From Brevundimonas huaxiensis (GTDB taxonomy: Bacteria > Pseudomonadota > Alphaproteobacteria > Caulobacterales > Caulobacteraceae): 64,000 bases of DNA. Below, piece by piece: positions 38,863 through 49,539 of the stretch. Below the pieces are notes generated by a model. The model did no database searches and was not told the DNA's origin. It worked only from the letters and a program-made list of their open reading frames with translations. Every line of letters begins with the position of its first letter. Position 1 is the first letter of the stretch. The position numbers were made by a program, and so were the translations under genes. Location: positions 1-64,000 of the forward strand of contig NZ_JABBJE010000003.1 of the NCBI RefSeq assembly GCF_014218725.1, written 5' to 3'.

Positions 38863-39420
38863 GTGGCCGAATCGGTCGTGCATACGGAAGACGGTCACAG
38901 CCCTGAGGGCGGTGATCCCAATCGTCGGGACTTTATCTACATCGCGGCGGGCGCCGCAGCGGTCGGCGCGGGCGCCATGATCGCCTGGCCGCTGATCAAC
39001 CAGATGAATCCGGCGGCCGATACGCTGGCGCTGGCGTCGATCGAGTTCGACCTGACGAAGGTTCAGGAAGGCCAGCAGGTCGTCATCAAATGGCAGGGCA
39101 AGCCGGTGTTCGTGCGTTACCGCACCCCGGCCGAGCTGCAGAAGGTCATCGCGGACGATCACGCGCCCGACCTGAAACAGCCCCAGACCGACGCCGAGCG
39201 CACCAAGCCGGGTCACGAGAAATATCTGGTCGTCATCGGCTCGTGCACGCACCTGGGCTGCGTGCCGACCTTCGGCGCGGGCGATTACGGCGGCTGGTTC
39301 TGCCCCTGCCACGGCTCGCACTACGACGCCTCCGGCCGCATTCGTAAGGGGCCGGCGCCTCTGAACCTGGTGGTGCCGGAATACGATTATCTGTCCGACA
39401 CCCGCGTCAAGATCGGCTGA
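38863..39420 (+). CDS. petA: Ubiquinol-cytochrome c reductase, Rieske iron-sulfur subunit
   Basis: The 185-residue protein carries a twin-arginine signal ([20 protein letters not shown]) that also anchors it in the membrane. The Rieske [2Fe-2S] site is CTHLGC and CPCHGSHYD. It passes electrons from ubiquinol to cytochrome c1. The start is GTG at 38863, supported by a purine-rich GAGGTGG upstream and the short N-terminus before the RR motif; an open frame to 38716 has no support. It is first in the operon petA-petB-petC. Confidence 0.92.
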   Translation: MAESVVHTEDGHSPEGGDPNRRDFIYIAAGAAAVGAGAMIAWPLINQMNPAADTLALASIEFDLTKVQEGQQVVIKWQGKPVFVRYRTPAELQKVIADDHAPDLKQPQTDAERTKPGHEKYLVVIGSCTHLGCVPTFGAGDYGGWFCPCHGSHYDASGRIRKGPAPLNLVVPEYDYLSDTRVKIG

Positions 39421-39436
39421 GGACCAAGGGGGAATC

Positions 39437-40741
39437 ATGAGCGATCACGAGAGCACCTACGTCCCGAAGACGGGCGTCGAGAAGTGGCTGGACACCCGGC
39501 TGCCGATCATCCGTTTCGGCGCGGACTACATGTCCCTGCCGACGCCGCGAAACCTGAACTACTGGTGGACCTTCGGCGGCATCCTGGCCCTGTGCCTGAT
39601 GACGCAGATCGTCACCGGCATCGTTCTGGCCATGCACTATACGCCGAACGTCGACCTGGCCTTCGCCTCGGTCGAGCGCATCATGCGCGACGTGAACGGC
39701 GGCTGGCTGATCCGCTACGTCCACGCCAACGGCGCATCGATGTTCTTCATCGCCGTCTATCTGCACATGCTGCGCGGCCTCTACTACGGCTCATACAAAG
39801 CGCCGCGCGAGATGATCTGGATCATCGGCTGCGTGATCTTCTTCCTGATGATCGCCACCGCCTTCTTGGGTTACGTCTTGCCTTGGGGCCAGATGTCGTT
39901 CTGGGGCGCAGAGGTCATCACCAACCTGATCGGCGCCATCCCGGTGCTGGGCGAGCCGATCCTGATCTGGCTGCGCGGCGGCCCGGCGATCGACAATGCG
40001 ACGCTGAACCGCTTCTTCTCGCTGCACTATCTGCTGCCGTTTGCGATCCTGGGCTGCGTCGTGCTGCACCTTTGGGCGCTGCACTCGGCCGGTCAGAACA
40101 ACCCGGTCGGCATCCTGATCCCCAAGGATCGCGAGAAGAAGGACACGCTGCCGTTCCACCCGTATTTCACGGTCAAGGACGGCTTTGCGATCATCCTGTT
40201 CCTGATCCTGTTCGCCATATTCGTCTTCTATCAGCCGAACGCGCTGGGCCACGCCGACAACTACATTCCGGCCAACCCGCTGCAGACGCCGGCGCACATC
40301 GTGCCCGAGTGGTACATGCTGCCCTTCTACGCGATCCTGCGCGCCATTCCGGACAAGTTCGGCGGCGTGGTGGCGATGTTCAGCGCCATCGGCGTGCTGT
40401 TCGTCCTGCCCTGGCTGGATACGTCCAAGGTGCGGTCGATGCGCTATCGCCCGACGATGCGGACCTTCTTCATCATCTTCCTGGTGGTGGGCGTGGGCCT
40501 GGGCTGGTGCGGTGGTCAGCTGCCTGACGCGCCGGTGATCGGGTCGTTCAAGACCTTCACCCTGATCGACGGCGACCTGAACTCCTACCTGTGGCTGACA
40601 CGGGTCTTCACACTCTACTACTTCGTCTTCTTCCTGATCCTCATGCCATTGGTCGGGTTGAAGGAGCAGCCGCTGCCGATCCCGGCGACGATCTCCGAGC
40701 CGGTCCTGACCGGCGCCGGCGCCGTCGAGCACAAGGTCTGA
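39437..40741 (+). CDS. petB: Cytochrome b of the bc1 complex
   Basis: The 434-residue membrane protein has the eight-helix core of cytochrome b. Seen are the heme-binding helix region [24 protein letters not shown], the Q-site strand [13 protein letters not shown], a second heme helix region around [13 protein letters not shown] and [15 protein letters not shown], and the [13 protein letters not shown] signature. It oxidises ubiquinol at the Qo site and pumps charge. ATG at 39437 follows a G-rich ribosome site 16 bp after petA. It ends 5 bp before the petC start. Confidence 0.96.
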   Translation: MSDHESTYVPKTGVEKWLDTRLPIIRFGADYMSLPTPRNLNYWWTFGGILALCLMTQIVTGIVLAMHYTPNVDLAFASVERIMRDVNGGWLIRYVHANGASMFFIAVYLHMLRGLYYGSYKAPREMIWIIGCVIFFLMIATAFLGYVLPWGQMSFWGAEVITNLIGAIPVLGEPILIWLRGGPAIDNATLNRFFSLHYLLPFAILGCVVLHLWALHSAGQNNPVGILIPKDREKKDTLPFHPYFTVKDGFAIILFLILFAIFVFYQPNALGHADNYIPANPLQTPAHIVPEWYMLPFYAILRAIPDKFGGVVAMFSAIGVLFVLPWLDTSKVRSMRYRPTMRTFFIIFLVVGVGLGWCGGQLPDAPVIGSFKTFTLIDGDLNSYLWLTRVFTLYYFVFFLILMPLVGLKEQPLPIPATISEPVLTGAGAVEHKV

Positions 40742-40746
40742 AAATC

Positions 40747-41622
40747 ATGACGATTGGAATGAAGACCGTGTCGTTCAAGACGTTCATCGCTTCGGCCGCC
40801 ATCGCGCTTGGTCTGTTGAGCGCGGCCGCTCCCGCTATGGCGGCAGGCGCCGCCGCCCATCCGCGCTCAGGCGGGTTCAGCTTCGAGGGGCCGTTCGGCA
40901 CCTATGACCAAGGTCAGCTGCAACGCGGCTACAAGGTTTATCACGAGGTCTGCGCCGCCTGTCACAGCATGAATCTGATGCACTATCGGAACCTGGGCGA
41001 CCGTCATGGGCCGTTCTGGAATCCGAAGTATCCGAACCCGAACGACAACCCCGTCGTGAAGGCTCTGGCCAAGGAAAATCAGGTCGGCGACATCGACAGC
41101 GAGACCGGCGAGGCGATCCAGCGCGACGCCACGCCCGCCGACAAGTTCCGCGCCCCCTATCCGAACGCCACGGCGGCGGCGGCGGGCAATGGCGGCGCTG
41201 CGCCGCCTGATCTTTCGGTCATGGCCAAGGCCCGTCATGACGGCGCCAACTACATCTATTCGCTTCTGTCGGGCTACAAGGCCGCGCCGGCCGGCCTGCA
41301 GATCCGCGAGGGTCAGCACTACAACCCCTATATGGCCGGCGACCTGACGCCGTTCTGGACGGGCGACCACAAGGACGTTCCGCCCGGCGGCTTCATCGCC
41401 ATGCCGCCGCCGCTTCAGAACGGTCAGGTGACCTATGACGACGGCTCGCCGCAGACGGTCGATCAATACGCCAAGGACGTCGCGGCCTTCATCGCCTGGA
41501 CGTCCGAGCCGAAGATGGTCGAGCGCAAGCAGGCCGGTCTGGGCGTGATGATCTATCTGTTGCTGTTCGCCGGCATCACCTATGTCGCCTACCGCCGCAT
41601 CTGGAAGGGCGTCGCCCACTAA
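40747..41622 (+). CDS. petC: Cytochrome c1
   Basis: The 291-residue protein has a cleavable signal peptide (about 1-32, ending PAMAAG), the heme c site CAACH near 75, a proline-rich mid part with MPPPLQNGQV, and one C-terminal membrane anchor (GVMIYLLLFAGITYVAYRRIW). It takes electrons from the Rieske protein and passes them to soluble cytochrome c. It is third in petABC, 5 bp after petB, and is followed by a strong terminator 27 bp after its stop. Confidence 0.95.
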   Translation: MTIGMKTVSFKTFIASAAIALGLLSAAAPAMAAGAAAHPRSGGFSFEGPFGTYDQGQLQRGYKVYHEVCAACHSMNLMHYRNLGDRHGPFWNPKYPNPNDNPVVKALAKENQVGDIDSETGEAIQRDATPADKFRAPYPNATAAAAGNGGAAPPDLSVMAKARHDGANYIYSLLSGYKAAPAGLQIREGQHYNPYMAGDLTPFWTGDHKDVPPGGFIAMPPPLQNGQVTYDDGSPQTVDQYAKDVAAFIAWTSEPKMVERKQAGLGVMIYLLLFAGITYVAYRRIWKGVAH

Positions 41623-41648
41623 GGGCATCGCCGCCGGATCGAAATCGT

Positions 41649-41683
41649 AAGCCCGCTGAGGTTCGCCTCGGCGGGCTTTTTCG
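41649..41683 (+). terminator. Rho-independent terminator after petABC
   Basis: A 13-bp stem (41649-41661 with 41666-41678, one G-T pair) closes a TTCG tetraloop and runs into a T-rich tail. It lies 27 bp after the petC stop. Confidence 0.9.
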
Positions 41684-41774
41684 TTTGCGACGAAAGGTCC
41701 GGGACGCAGCATCGACAGGGCGAAGTTCGCCCCCTAGGGTCGCGTATCGTTTCCGGCTGTGGGGCCTTCAGTTC

Positions 41775-43442
<1,668 letters not shown>

Positions 43443-43461
43443 TCTTTTAACAAAACGAGTT

Positions 43462-43489
43462 GGGGCGGGGAGGAATCTCCGCCCCTTTT
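43462..43489 (+). terminator. Terminator between the two M28 peptidase genes
   Basis: A 10-bp stem with a GGAA tetraloop (43462-43471 with 43476-43485) is followed by TTTT. It lies 20 bp after the first M28 stop and 27 bp before the second start, so the two peptidases probably have separate transcripts. Confidence 0.85.
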
Positions 43490-43515
43490 GCCATTCCGCC
43501 TGTCGAGTGAGTTCA

Positions 43516-45156
43516 ATGATTCATCGCCGTTCATCCCTCGTCGCCCTCGCGGCGCTCGCTCTGGCCGCCTGTGCGACGACGCCGGTCGCATCTCCGGCGC
43601 CCAAGCTGGACGCCTTCGCCGTCGCCTCGGCCGCGACGCCTCAGTTCAGCGCCCAGCGCCTGTCGGACCACATCAAATATCTGGCGTCGGACGAGATGGA
43701 GGGCCGGTTTCCCGGCTTGATCGGCGAACGACTGACGCTGGCCTATCTGCAGGCGCAGTATGAGGCGATGGGGCTGGAGCCGGGCGGGCGCGACGGATCA
43801 TGGCTGCAGCCTGTCGATCTGGTGCGGTTTACGCCAGAGCGGGCGCCGACGGCGTCCTGGACCGGGGCGGACGGCGTGTCGCATCCGCTGGTGTCGGGAA
43901 CAGACATCACCCTGCGGGCCGGGTCGGCGGAACCGGTCGTGACGGCCTCTGCGCCGCTGGTCTTCGCCGGTTACGGCATTTCGGGCCCGACCTGGGACGA
44001 CTATGGCAGTGCGGACCTGACCGGCAAGGTCGTGGTCATTCTGCGCGGCCAACCGGCGGTCATGGGCGAGGATCCCAACTTCTACGGCTCGACCACGCAC
44101 AAGACCCAGGAGGCGCTGAAGCGGGGAGCCGCGGGCGTCATCACGCTTCAGGACCAGGACAACCGCTGGCGCCGTGCCGTGGGCGGGGCGACCCGCCCGC
44201 AGATGACCGTCAAGGGCGCGCAGGACCCGCGCTTGAGCGGATCCATCAACATGGCCACGGCGACGACGATCGGCGGCGCGGCCCTGGAAGCCGCCGTCGA
44301 GCGGGCGAAGACAACCGCCTTGGGCGGAGCGATCGATCTGGGCGCACGGCTCAGCGTCGATATCGCCGAAACGACCGAGGTCATCCACTCCAACAACCTG
44401 CTGGCCAAGATCCCCGGCACGGAGCGGCCTGACGAATACGTCTTCTATTCCGCCCACTGGGATCACGTCGGCAAGGCCCGGACTCCGAACGCCGAGGGCG
44501 ACGACATCTTCAACGGCGCCTGGGACAATGCGTCGGGGACGGCGGGTCTGATCGAGATGGCGCGGGCGTTCAAGGCTGGACCGGCGCCGAAGCGCACCGT
44601 GGTCTTCCTGCACGTCACGGCCGAAGAGCAGGGGCTGCTGGGCTCGGAGGCCTATGCGGCCGATCCGGTCTATCCGCTGGCCAGGACGGCGGCGGACATC
44701 AACATCGACATGCTGCCCTTCACGCCGGCGACGCGCGACGTGGCGGTGTTCGGCGTCGGCAAGTCCGAGCTGGAGGACATCCTGGGCCGGTTCGCGGCCG
44801 TGCAGGGAAGGGTGGTGACGGGCGACGGCTATCCAGAGGAAGGATTCTACTACCGCTCCGACCATTTCAACTTCGCGGCCGGAGGGGTGCCGGCCCTGAT
44901 GCCGTGGACGGGCCGTGATTTCGTCGAGGGCGGGATCGAGGCAGGCAAGCCCTATTACGAGGGGGCGATGGCCAAATATTATCACAAGCTGACCGACGAA
45001 TGGCGGGCCGACTATGACTTCACGGCGGCCTTGCAGAACCTGGACCTGCTGTATCGGCTGGGGCTGACGGTGGCCGACAGCGAGAGTTGGCCTGCGTGGA
45101 AGCCGACCGCCGAGTTCAACGCCATCCGCGACCGCACGGCCGACCAGAGGCGCTAG
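43516..45156 (+). CDS. M28-family metallopeptidase lipoprotein 2
   Basis: The 546-residue paralog of the gene before it has a lipobox LAAC near residue 19, a PA-type insert, and the same metal-binding set (SAHWDHVG, GAWDNASGTAG, TAEEQGLLGSE, INIDML, YYRSDHFNF). The two share layout and many residues, which shows an old tandem duplication, but they differ widely in the insert and so probably in substrate. The stop is only 3 bp from that of the convergent second ScfR gene. It is likely an envelope-anchored aminopeptidase or a related amidohydrolase. Confidence 0.88.
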   Translation: MIHRRSSLVALAALALAACATTPVASPAPKLDAFAVASAATPQFSAQRLSDHIKYLASDEMEGRFPGLIGERLTLAYLQAQYEAMGLEPGGRDGSWLQPVDLVRFTPERAPTASWTGADGVSHPLVSGTDITLRAGSAEPVVTASAPLVFAGYGISGPTWDDYGSADLTGKVVVILRGQPAVMGEDPNFYGSTTHKTQEALKRGAAGVITLQDQDNRWRRAVGGATRPQMTVKGAQDPRLSGSINMATATTIGGAALEAAVERAKTTALGGAIDLGARLSVDIAETTEVIHSNNLLAKIPGTERPDEYVFYSAHWDHVGKARTPNAEGDDIFNGAWDNASGTAGLIEMARAFKAGPAPKRTVVFLHVTAEEQGLLGSEAYAADPVYPLARTAADINIDMLPFTPATRDVAVFGVGKSELEDILGRFAAVQGRVVTGDGYPEEGFYYRSDHFNFAAGGVPALMPWTGRDFVEGGIEAGKPYYEGAMAKYYHKLTDEWRADYDFTAALQNLDLLYRLGLTVADSESWPAWKPTAEFNAIRDRTADQRR

Positions 45157-45159
45157 GCC

Positions 45160-46590
45160 TCACGCCGCGCCGAACGGATAGGGGCTGACGGACTTGGACC
45201 AGTCATCGACCGCCAGCGGGCGGTCGATGGGGGCGGCGGCGCGTTCGGCGCAGGGATGACGGTGACACAGGCGGCAGGCCGGGCCGATGGGCGTGACTTC
45301 GGGGTTCTGCAGATCGATGCCGTGGGCGTAGGCCAGACGATGCGCATGACGCAGTTCGCAGCCTAGGCCGACGGCCAGGTCGTGGCGCTCGCCATAGCCG
45401 TCGTGGCCTTGCCGCTCGACCGTGCGGGCGAAGGTGAACCAGCGGCCGCCATCTGGAGTCTCGATGATCTGGGTGACGATGCGGCCGGGCGTGCGGAAGG
45501 CGGAGTGAAGCCGCCAGCGCGGGCAGGCGCCGCCGAAACGCGAGAAGGGAAAGGCGCCCGCCGCATAGCGTTTGGAGATGTTGCCCGCCTGATCGACCCG
45601 CATCAGGAAGAAGGGCACGCCGCGCGCCGTGGGGCGCGACAGGGTGGTCAGGCGATGGGCGGCCTGTTCGTAGCTGACGCCGAACCGGGCCTGCAGCCGG
45701 GCCAGGTCGTAGCCGGTTTCCTCGGCGGTGCGTTGGAAGGCGGCGTAGGGCATCAGGGTCGCGGCGGCGAGGGTGTTGGTCAGGGCGACCTTTAGAAGTG
45801 AGCGTGTCGGCCCGTCCGGGGCGCCGGCGGCCTCTGCCAGCGCGTTGAGCGCCGGCCCTTGCTCGGCCAGGGCCAGCTGGTAGGCGATGGCGAAGGCGCG
45901 CGAGGACGGCCCCAGGGTTTCCGACAGCAGCAGGCGGCGGCGATGCAGGTCGTAGCGGCGGGTCCATTCCACCATGACCTCGGCCGGCAGAGTGCGGACG
46001 CCGAGGTCGTGCCTGGCCGCCAGCCGATGACGGGCGGCGGGTTCGAAGCCGTCAGTGTGGGCGGGCGCCTCGGCGGACAGGGCGTCGGACAGGGCCTCGC
46101 CCATCTGGTCGAGTTCGGGGAAATGGTTGCCGCGGGACTGGATGTATTCGCGCACCCATTCTGCGGGGCTGGTCTCGATCGGGCTTTCGCCCGTCTCGGC
46201 CGCGGCGCGGGCGCGCGTGCGACCGTCATCGAAAGCCTGATAGAGGCGCAGCAGGGCGTCGGCCACGCCGGGCGCCTCTTCCAGCAGTTGCACCAGTTCA
46301 TGCCGGGGCGCGGACAGGCCCTTGAACAGAGGGTCGGTCAGGATTTCCGTGAGCCGAGCCTCGTCCGCCGCCCCGCCCTGGTTCAGGGCGCGAAGATCGA
46401 CGTCATAGGTGTCGGCCAATCGCAGCAGCAGCTGGGCTGAGACCGGGCGCTGGTTACGCTCTATGTGATTGAGATAACTTGGAGAAACGTCCAGATCGGC
46501 GGCCATGGCGGTCTGGGTCAGGCCCAGATCGCGCCGCAGCCGCTTGAGCCGGGCGCCCAGGAACAGCTTGCGATCAGCGGCGGCGTTCAT
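45160..46590 (-). CDS. ScfR-family transcriptional regulator 2, divergent from aceA
   Basis: The 476-residue paralog of the regulator at 18.5-20 kb has an XRE helix-turn-helix at about 10-65 (LKRLRRDLGLTQTAMAADLDVSPSYLNHIE), a degenerate ImmA/IrrE part without HExxH (AYQLAL), and a DUF2083 end with CRLCHRHPC at about 439-447. Family members sense acetate or propionate metabolism; RamB and PrpR control isocitrate lyase in actinobacteria. It is divergent from aceA, and two GTCAYAAYGTGAC repeats lie just before its ATG. I predict it controls aceA and itself, with a site unlike that of its paralog. Confidence 0.9.
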   Translation of the reverse strand: MNAAADRKLFLGARLKRLRRDLGLTQTAMAADLDVSPSYLNHIERNQRPVSAQLLLRLADTYDVDLRALNQGGAADEARLTEILTDPLFKGLSAPRHELVQLLEEAPGVADALLRLYQAFDDGRTRARAAAETGESPIETSPAEWVREYIQSRGNHFPELDQMGEALSDALSAEAPAHTDGFEPAARHRLAARHDLGVRTLPAEVMVEWTRRYDLHRRRLLLSETLGPSSRAFAIAYQLALAEQGPALNALAEAAGAPDGPTRSLLKVALTNTLAAATLMPYAAFQRTAEETGYDLARLQARFGVSYEQAAHRLTTLSRPTARGVPFFLMRVDQAGNISKRYAAGAFPFSRFGGACPRWRLHSAFRTPGRIVTQIIETPDGGRWFTFARTVERQGHDGYGERHDLAVGLGCELRHAHRLAYAHGIDLQNPEVTPIGPACRLCHRHPCAERAAAPIDRPLAVDDWSKSVSPYPFGAA

Positions 46591-46601
46591 CGATGCATGT
46601 T

Positions 46602-46614
46602 GTCACAACGTGAC
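46602..46614. promoter_or_regulatory. Palindromic repeat A in the scfR2-aceA gap
   Basis: GTCACAACGTGAC has perfect GTCAC/GTGAC arms around AAC. It begins 12 bp upstream of the scfR2 start. A near copy lies 25 bp further on. Confidence 0.55.
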
Positions 46615-46626
46615 TGACTAAGCAAA

Positions 46627-46639
46627 GTCATAATGTGAC
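46627..46639. promoter_or_regulatory. Palindromic repeat B in the scfR2-aceA gap
   Basis: GTCATAATGTGAC matches repeat A at 11 of 13 positions in the same orientation, 25 bp apart start to start. Likely binding site for the ScfR paralog encoded next to it. Confidence 0.55.
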
Positions 46640-46746
46640 AAGACGACTTCGTTTGTGGGCTTCGGTCTGTATTAGTTTTGACCGTCGCGTGTTCTTGTCT
46701 TCGAGACGGCGGCTGCGGCCGCGCCCTTCAGAGACCGAGTTCGACC

Positions 46747-48027
46747 ATGACCACCTTCGCCGATCTGGTGCCTTCGCCCGTTGGCCGTTTCGACGGCATC
46801 GAGCGCCCCTACACCCCTGAAGACGTCCTGCGCCTGCGCGGCTCGGTGCCGATCACCCATACGCTGGCCGAGCGCGGAGCCAACCGCCTGTGGCAGTTGC
46901 TGCACGACGAGCCCTTCATCAATGCGTTGGGCGCCGTCACCGGCAACCAGGCCATGCAGATGGTCCGCGCGGGCCTGAAGGCCATCTATCTGTCGGGCTG
47001 GCAGGTCGCGGCCGACGCCAACACGGCCGGCGCCATGTATCCCGACCAGTCGCTGTATCCGGCCAACGCCGCGCCGGAGCTGTGCCGCCGCATCAACCGC
47101 ACCCTGCAACGCGCCGATCAGATCGAACATGCCGAGGGCGGGGCCAAGCGCGACTGGTTCGTTCCCATCGTCGCCGACGCGGAAGCCGGTTTCGGCGGGC
47201 CGCTGAACAGCTTTGAGATCATGAAGGCCTTCATCGAGGCGGGTGCGGCCGGCGTCCACTTCGAGGACCAACTGGCGTCCGAGAAGAAGTGCGGCCACTT
47301 GGGCGGCAAGGTCCTGATCCCGACCCAGGCGCATGAGCGCAACCTGGTCGCTGCGCGTCTGGCCGCTGACGTCTTGGGCACGCCGACCATAACGGTCGCC
47401 CGCACCGACGCCGAAAGCGCGCAGCTGATCACCTCGGACATCGACGAGCGGGATCAGCCGTTCATCGATCGGGACAACCGCACGCCTGAGGGCTTCTTCC
47501 GCCTGAAGGAAGGCACGGGTCTAGACCACTGCATCGCGCGGGGCCTGTCCTACGCCAATATCGCCGACCTGCTGTGGTGGGAGACGTCGCACCCGGATCT
47601 GGACGACGCCAAGAAGTTCGCGGAGGCCATCCAGAAGGCCCATCCGGGCAAGCTGATGGCCTATAACTGCTCGCCGTCCTTCAACTGGAAGGCCAAGCTG
47701 GATGACGCCACCATCGCCAAGTTCCAGCGCGAGCTGGGGGCCATGGGCTACAAGTTCCAGTTCGTGACCCTGGCCGGCTTCCACAGCCTGAACAACTCCA
47801 TGTTCGAGCTGGCGGACGGCTATCGCGATCGCGGCATGGCGGCCTATTCGGAGCTGCAACAGCGCGAGTTCGCCAACGAGGCCATCGGCTACACCGCCAC
47901 GCGTCACCAACGCGAAGTCGGCACCGGCTATTTCGACCAGGTCGCCACGGTCATCTCCAACGGCACGTCTTCGACGACGGCGCTGAAGGACTCGACCGAG
48001 ACCGCCCAGTTCACCCACGCGGCTTAA
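46747..48027 (+). CDS. aceA: Isocitrate lyase
   Basis: The 426-residue enzyme cleaves isocitrate to glyoxylate and succinate, letting cells grow on acetate or fatty acids. The catalytic KKCGH lies at 180-184 (Cys182), with flanking [12 protein letters not shown] and the metal-binding FEDQLASEK region; the C-terminus carries [13 protein letters not shown] at 46747 gives MTTFADLVP; an open frame to 46678 has no support. Malate synthase is not in the window. Across the divergent promoter lies an ScfR regulator, and a 69-codon gene follows 19 bp downstream. Confidence 0.95.
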   Translation: MTTFADLVPSPVGRFDGIERPYTPEDVLRLRGSVPITHTLAERGANRLWQLLHDEPFINALGAVTGNQAMQMVRAGLKAIYLSGWQVAADANTAGAMYPDQSLYPANAAPELCRRINRTLQRADQIEHAEGGAKRDWFVPIVADAEAGFGGPLNSFEIMKAFIEAGAAGVHFEDQLASEKKCGHLGGKVLIPTQAHERNLVAARLAADVLGTPTITVARTDAESAQLITSDIDERDQPFIDRDNRTPEGFFRLKEGTGLDHCIARGLSYANIADLLWWETSHPDLDDAKKFAEAIQKAHPGKLMAYNCSPSFNWKAKLDDATIAKFQRELGAMGYKFQFVTLAGFHSLNNSMFELADGYRDRGMAAYSELQQREFANEAIGYTATRHQREVGTGYFDQVATVISNGTSSTTALKDSTETAQFTHAA

Positions 48028-48046
48028 ACCAGAAAGGAACCCGCAA

Positions 48047-48256
48047 ATGGAACCGCTGACCCGAACCGAAGCCATCATCGACTTCTGCCTGGCTCCCCTG
48101 GCGCTTGATACCGGCACGGAGGCCGAGCGTGAGGTGCGTCGGCGTCTGACACACGTGCTTCGGACCTATCAATCCAAGACCGCGACGCCGGTCGCCGTGG
48201 ACTTCTCGTCCATGCCGTCACAGGTCATCAACGAAGCGGCGCACGGTTACGAATAG
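48047..48256 (+). CDS. Small unknown protein downstream of aceA
   Basis: The 69-residue protein is without signal or membrane segments. It is mostly helical with a charged middle (TEAEREVRRRLTHVLRTYQ). A ribosome site GAAAGGAAC lies about 10 bp before its ATG, and it starts 19 bp after the aceA stop on the same strand, so it is probably in the aceA transcript. I do not recognise a family. Its position suggests a helper or regulator of isocitrate lyase, but that is a guess. A hairpin at 48274-48305 lies after it. Confidence 0.6.
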   Translation: MEPLTRTEAIIDFCLAPLALDTGTEAEREVRRRLTHVLRTYQSKTATPVAVDFSSMPSQVINEAAHGYE

Positions 48257-48267
48257 GCCGATGGCCC

Positions 48268-48305
48268 AAGAAAAAGGCCCGCTCCAATCGCTCGGGGCGG
48301 GCCTT
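48268..48305 (-). terminator. Minus-strand terminator between the aceA small gene and the unknown lipoprotein
   Basis: A 12-bp stem (48274-48285 with 48294-48305) with one wobble has an A-rich tract on its left flank, which is a T-run on the minus strand. It best ends the minus-strand gene that stops at 48325; on the plus strand it has no T-tail. Confidence 0.75.
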
Positions 48306-48324
48306 GCTCTGTTTGAAGCGTCGC

Positions 48325-49455
48325 TCAGCGTGGCGGCGTCGTGTTCAGCGATTGGGTGGTCGCAACGGCCGGGGTCGGAACAGGCGTCGCTTGCGGGACG
48401 GTGACGGAGATAGGCGTGCGCACCGGCGCGGCGCCGGTTTCCTGAGGATCGCCGACGACAATGGTGGTGATCTGCGTCGCCTCGGTGGTGCAGGTCGCCA
48501 GGTCGCGGGTGATGTGACGGCCCAGGCAGAAGATGTCCTCGTAGCTGGGGCGCGAGGCGGCCAGGCACTGGAACAGCATCAGCTTGGACATATCCATGCA
48601 GAACTCGCTGTTCGGCTCGTGCGTCAGGGCCTCGGTGTTGGCCCGGGCCTCGTCGCCGCCGGCGCCCAGCGCGCCCAGAGCCGCGATGGCCAGAGAGCGG
48701 ACGACGGCGGGGGTGTAGGGCGGGCCCTTGCGCGAAGGCTCCAGTCCCAAGCCCGTGCCGCTGTTGGCGGCGGCGAACAGGCGGCTCGATTCCTCCGGCG
48801 ACGGCAACATCTTTGCAGCCGACAAGGTCTTTGCGCTTTCCAGCCGCACTTCGCGGTTCGGGATCGGCGTAATGGCCCAGCGGCGGCGAGGATCGCTGCG
48901 GCCCTGGATGGTGTAGGCGTCCTGCTCGATCGCCTCGGCGATGGCGCGCATGGCGATGGCGTCCTTGCCCACCGTCGCCGAGATTAGGCCGGCGGCCGCG
49001 TCGGCGCCGGGCAGGGTGGCGGCATAGGCTGGATCGGCGACGATCTGGGCGACCATGCGCTGACGTTGCGCCGGATCGATTGCATACTGCTGCACGCCGG
49101 CGACGAACTCTGGCGACTGCAGGGCGATGATGGCGCCGTAAGCGATCAGGCCGCGCGACAACTGGTCGGCGTCATAGGCCGAACCCTTGCGCAGGGCGGC
49201 TTGGATCGATTCCGCATCGGGGAAGCCGCCCGGCTGGATCGTCTGGGCTTCGCGCAAGTAAGCGACGTAGATCGCGGCGGCGTCCGCCACGCCCTGGTTC
49301 AGCGACACGGGGGGCGGCTTTCGGGCGGCCAGTTCGGCGGCCAGACGCTGGGCTTCCAGCTCGGCCTTCGAGGGTCCGCTTTCGCAACTGGCGAGCAGGA
49401 CAGCGGCGGCGAGGGCGGCGGCCGACAGGCCGCGGCTCAGTAGGGCCGTTTTCAT
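48325..49455 (-). CDS. Unknown lipoprotein
   Basis: The 376-residue protein has a lipoprotein signal ending in LLASC (about 20-24), then a charged coiled region (KAELEAQRLAAELAARK), a helical body with repeated Ala-rich stretches, two CxxxxxxC-like cysteine pairs near the end (FCMDMSK, FQCLAA, FCLGRH, TCTTEA), and a proline/threonine-rich tail. I do not recognise the family. The acidic/basic start helix suggests envelope attachment. It lies 84 bp after the prs stop on the same strand; a prs terminator sits in that gap, so it probably has its own promoter. Confidence 0.7.
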   Translation of the reverse strand: MKTALLSRGLSAAALAAAVLLASCESGPSKAELEAQRLAAELAARKPPPVSLNQGVADAAAIYVAYLREAQTIQPGGFPDAESIQAALRKGSAYDADQLSRGLIAYGAIIALQSPEFVAGVQQYAIDPAQRQRMVAQIVADPAYAATLPGADAAAGLISATVGKDAIAMRAIAEAIEQDAYTIQGRSDPRRRWAITPIPNREVRLESAKTLSAAKMLPSPEESSRLFAAANSGTGLGLEPSRKGPPYTPAVVRSLAIAALGALGAGGDEARANTEALTHEPNSEFCMDMSKLMLFQCLAASRPSYEDIFCLGRHITRDLATCTTEATQITTIVVGDPQETGAAPVRTPISVTVPQATPVPTPAVATTQSLNTTPPR

Positions 49456-49483
49456 GGAGACTTCCTCAGGCGATCACGCGGGC

Positions 49484-49510
49484 AAAAAGCGCCAATACTG
49501 TTTGGCGCTT
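49484..49510 (-). terminator. Rho-independent terminator of prs
   Basis: The perfect stem AAGCGCCAA / TTGGCGCTT with a 6-base loop (49487-49510) ends in TTTTT on the minus strand. It lies about 30 bp after the prs stop. Confidence 0.85.
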
Positions 49511-49539
49511 ATAAGGCGGGCCTTATGGTTAGCCGATGG

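Noticed and set aside
46678..46746. In-frame start of aceA 69 bp upstream
   Set aside because: The added residues match no isocitrate lyase; the usual N-terminus begins at the ATG at 46747.
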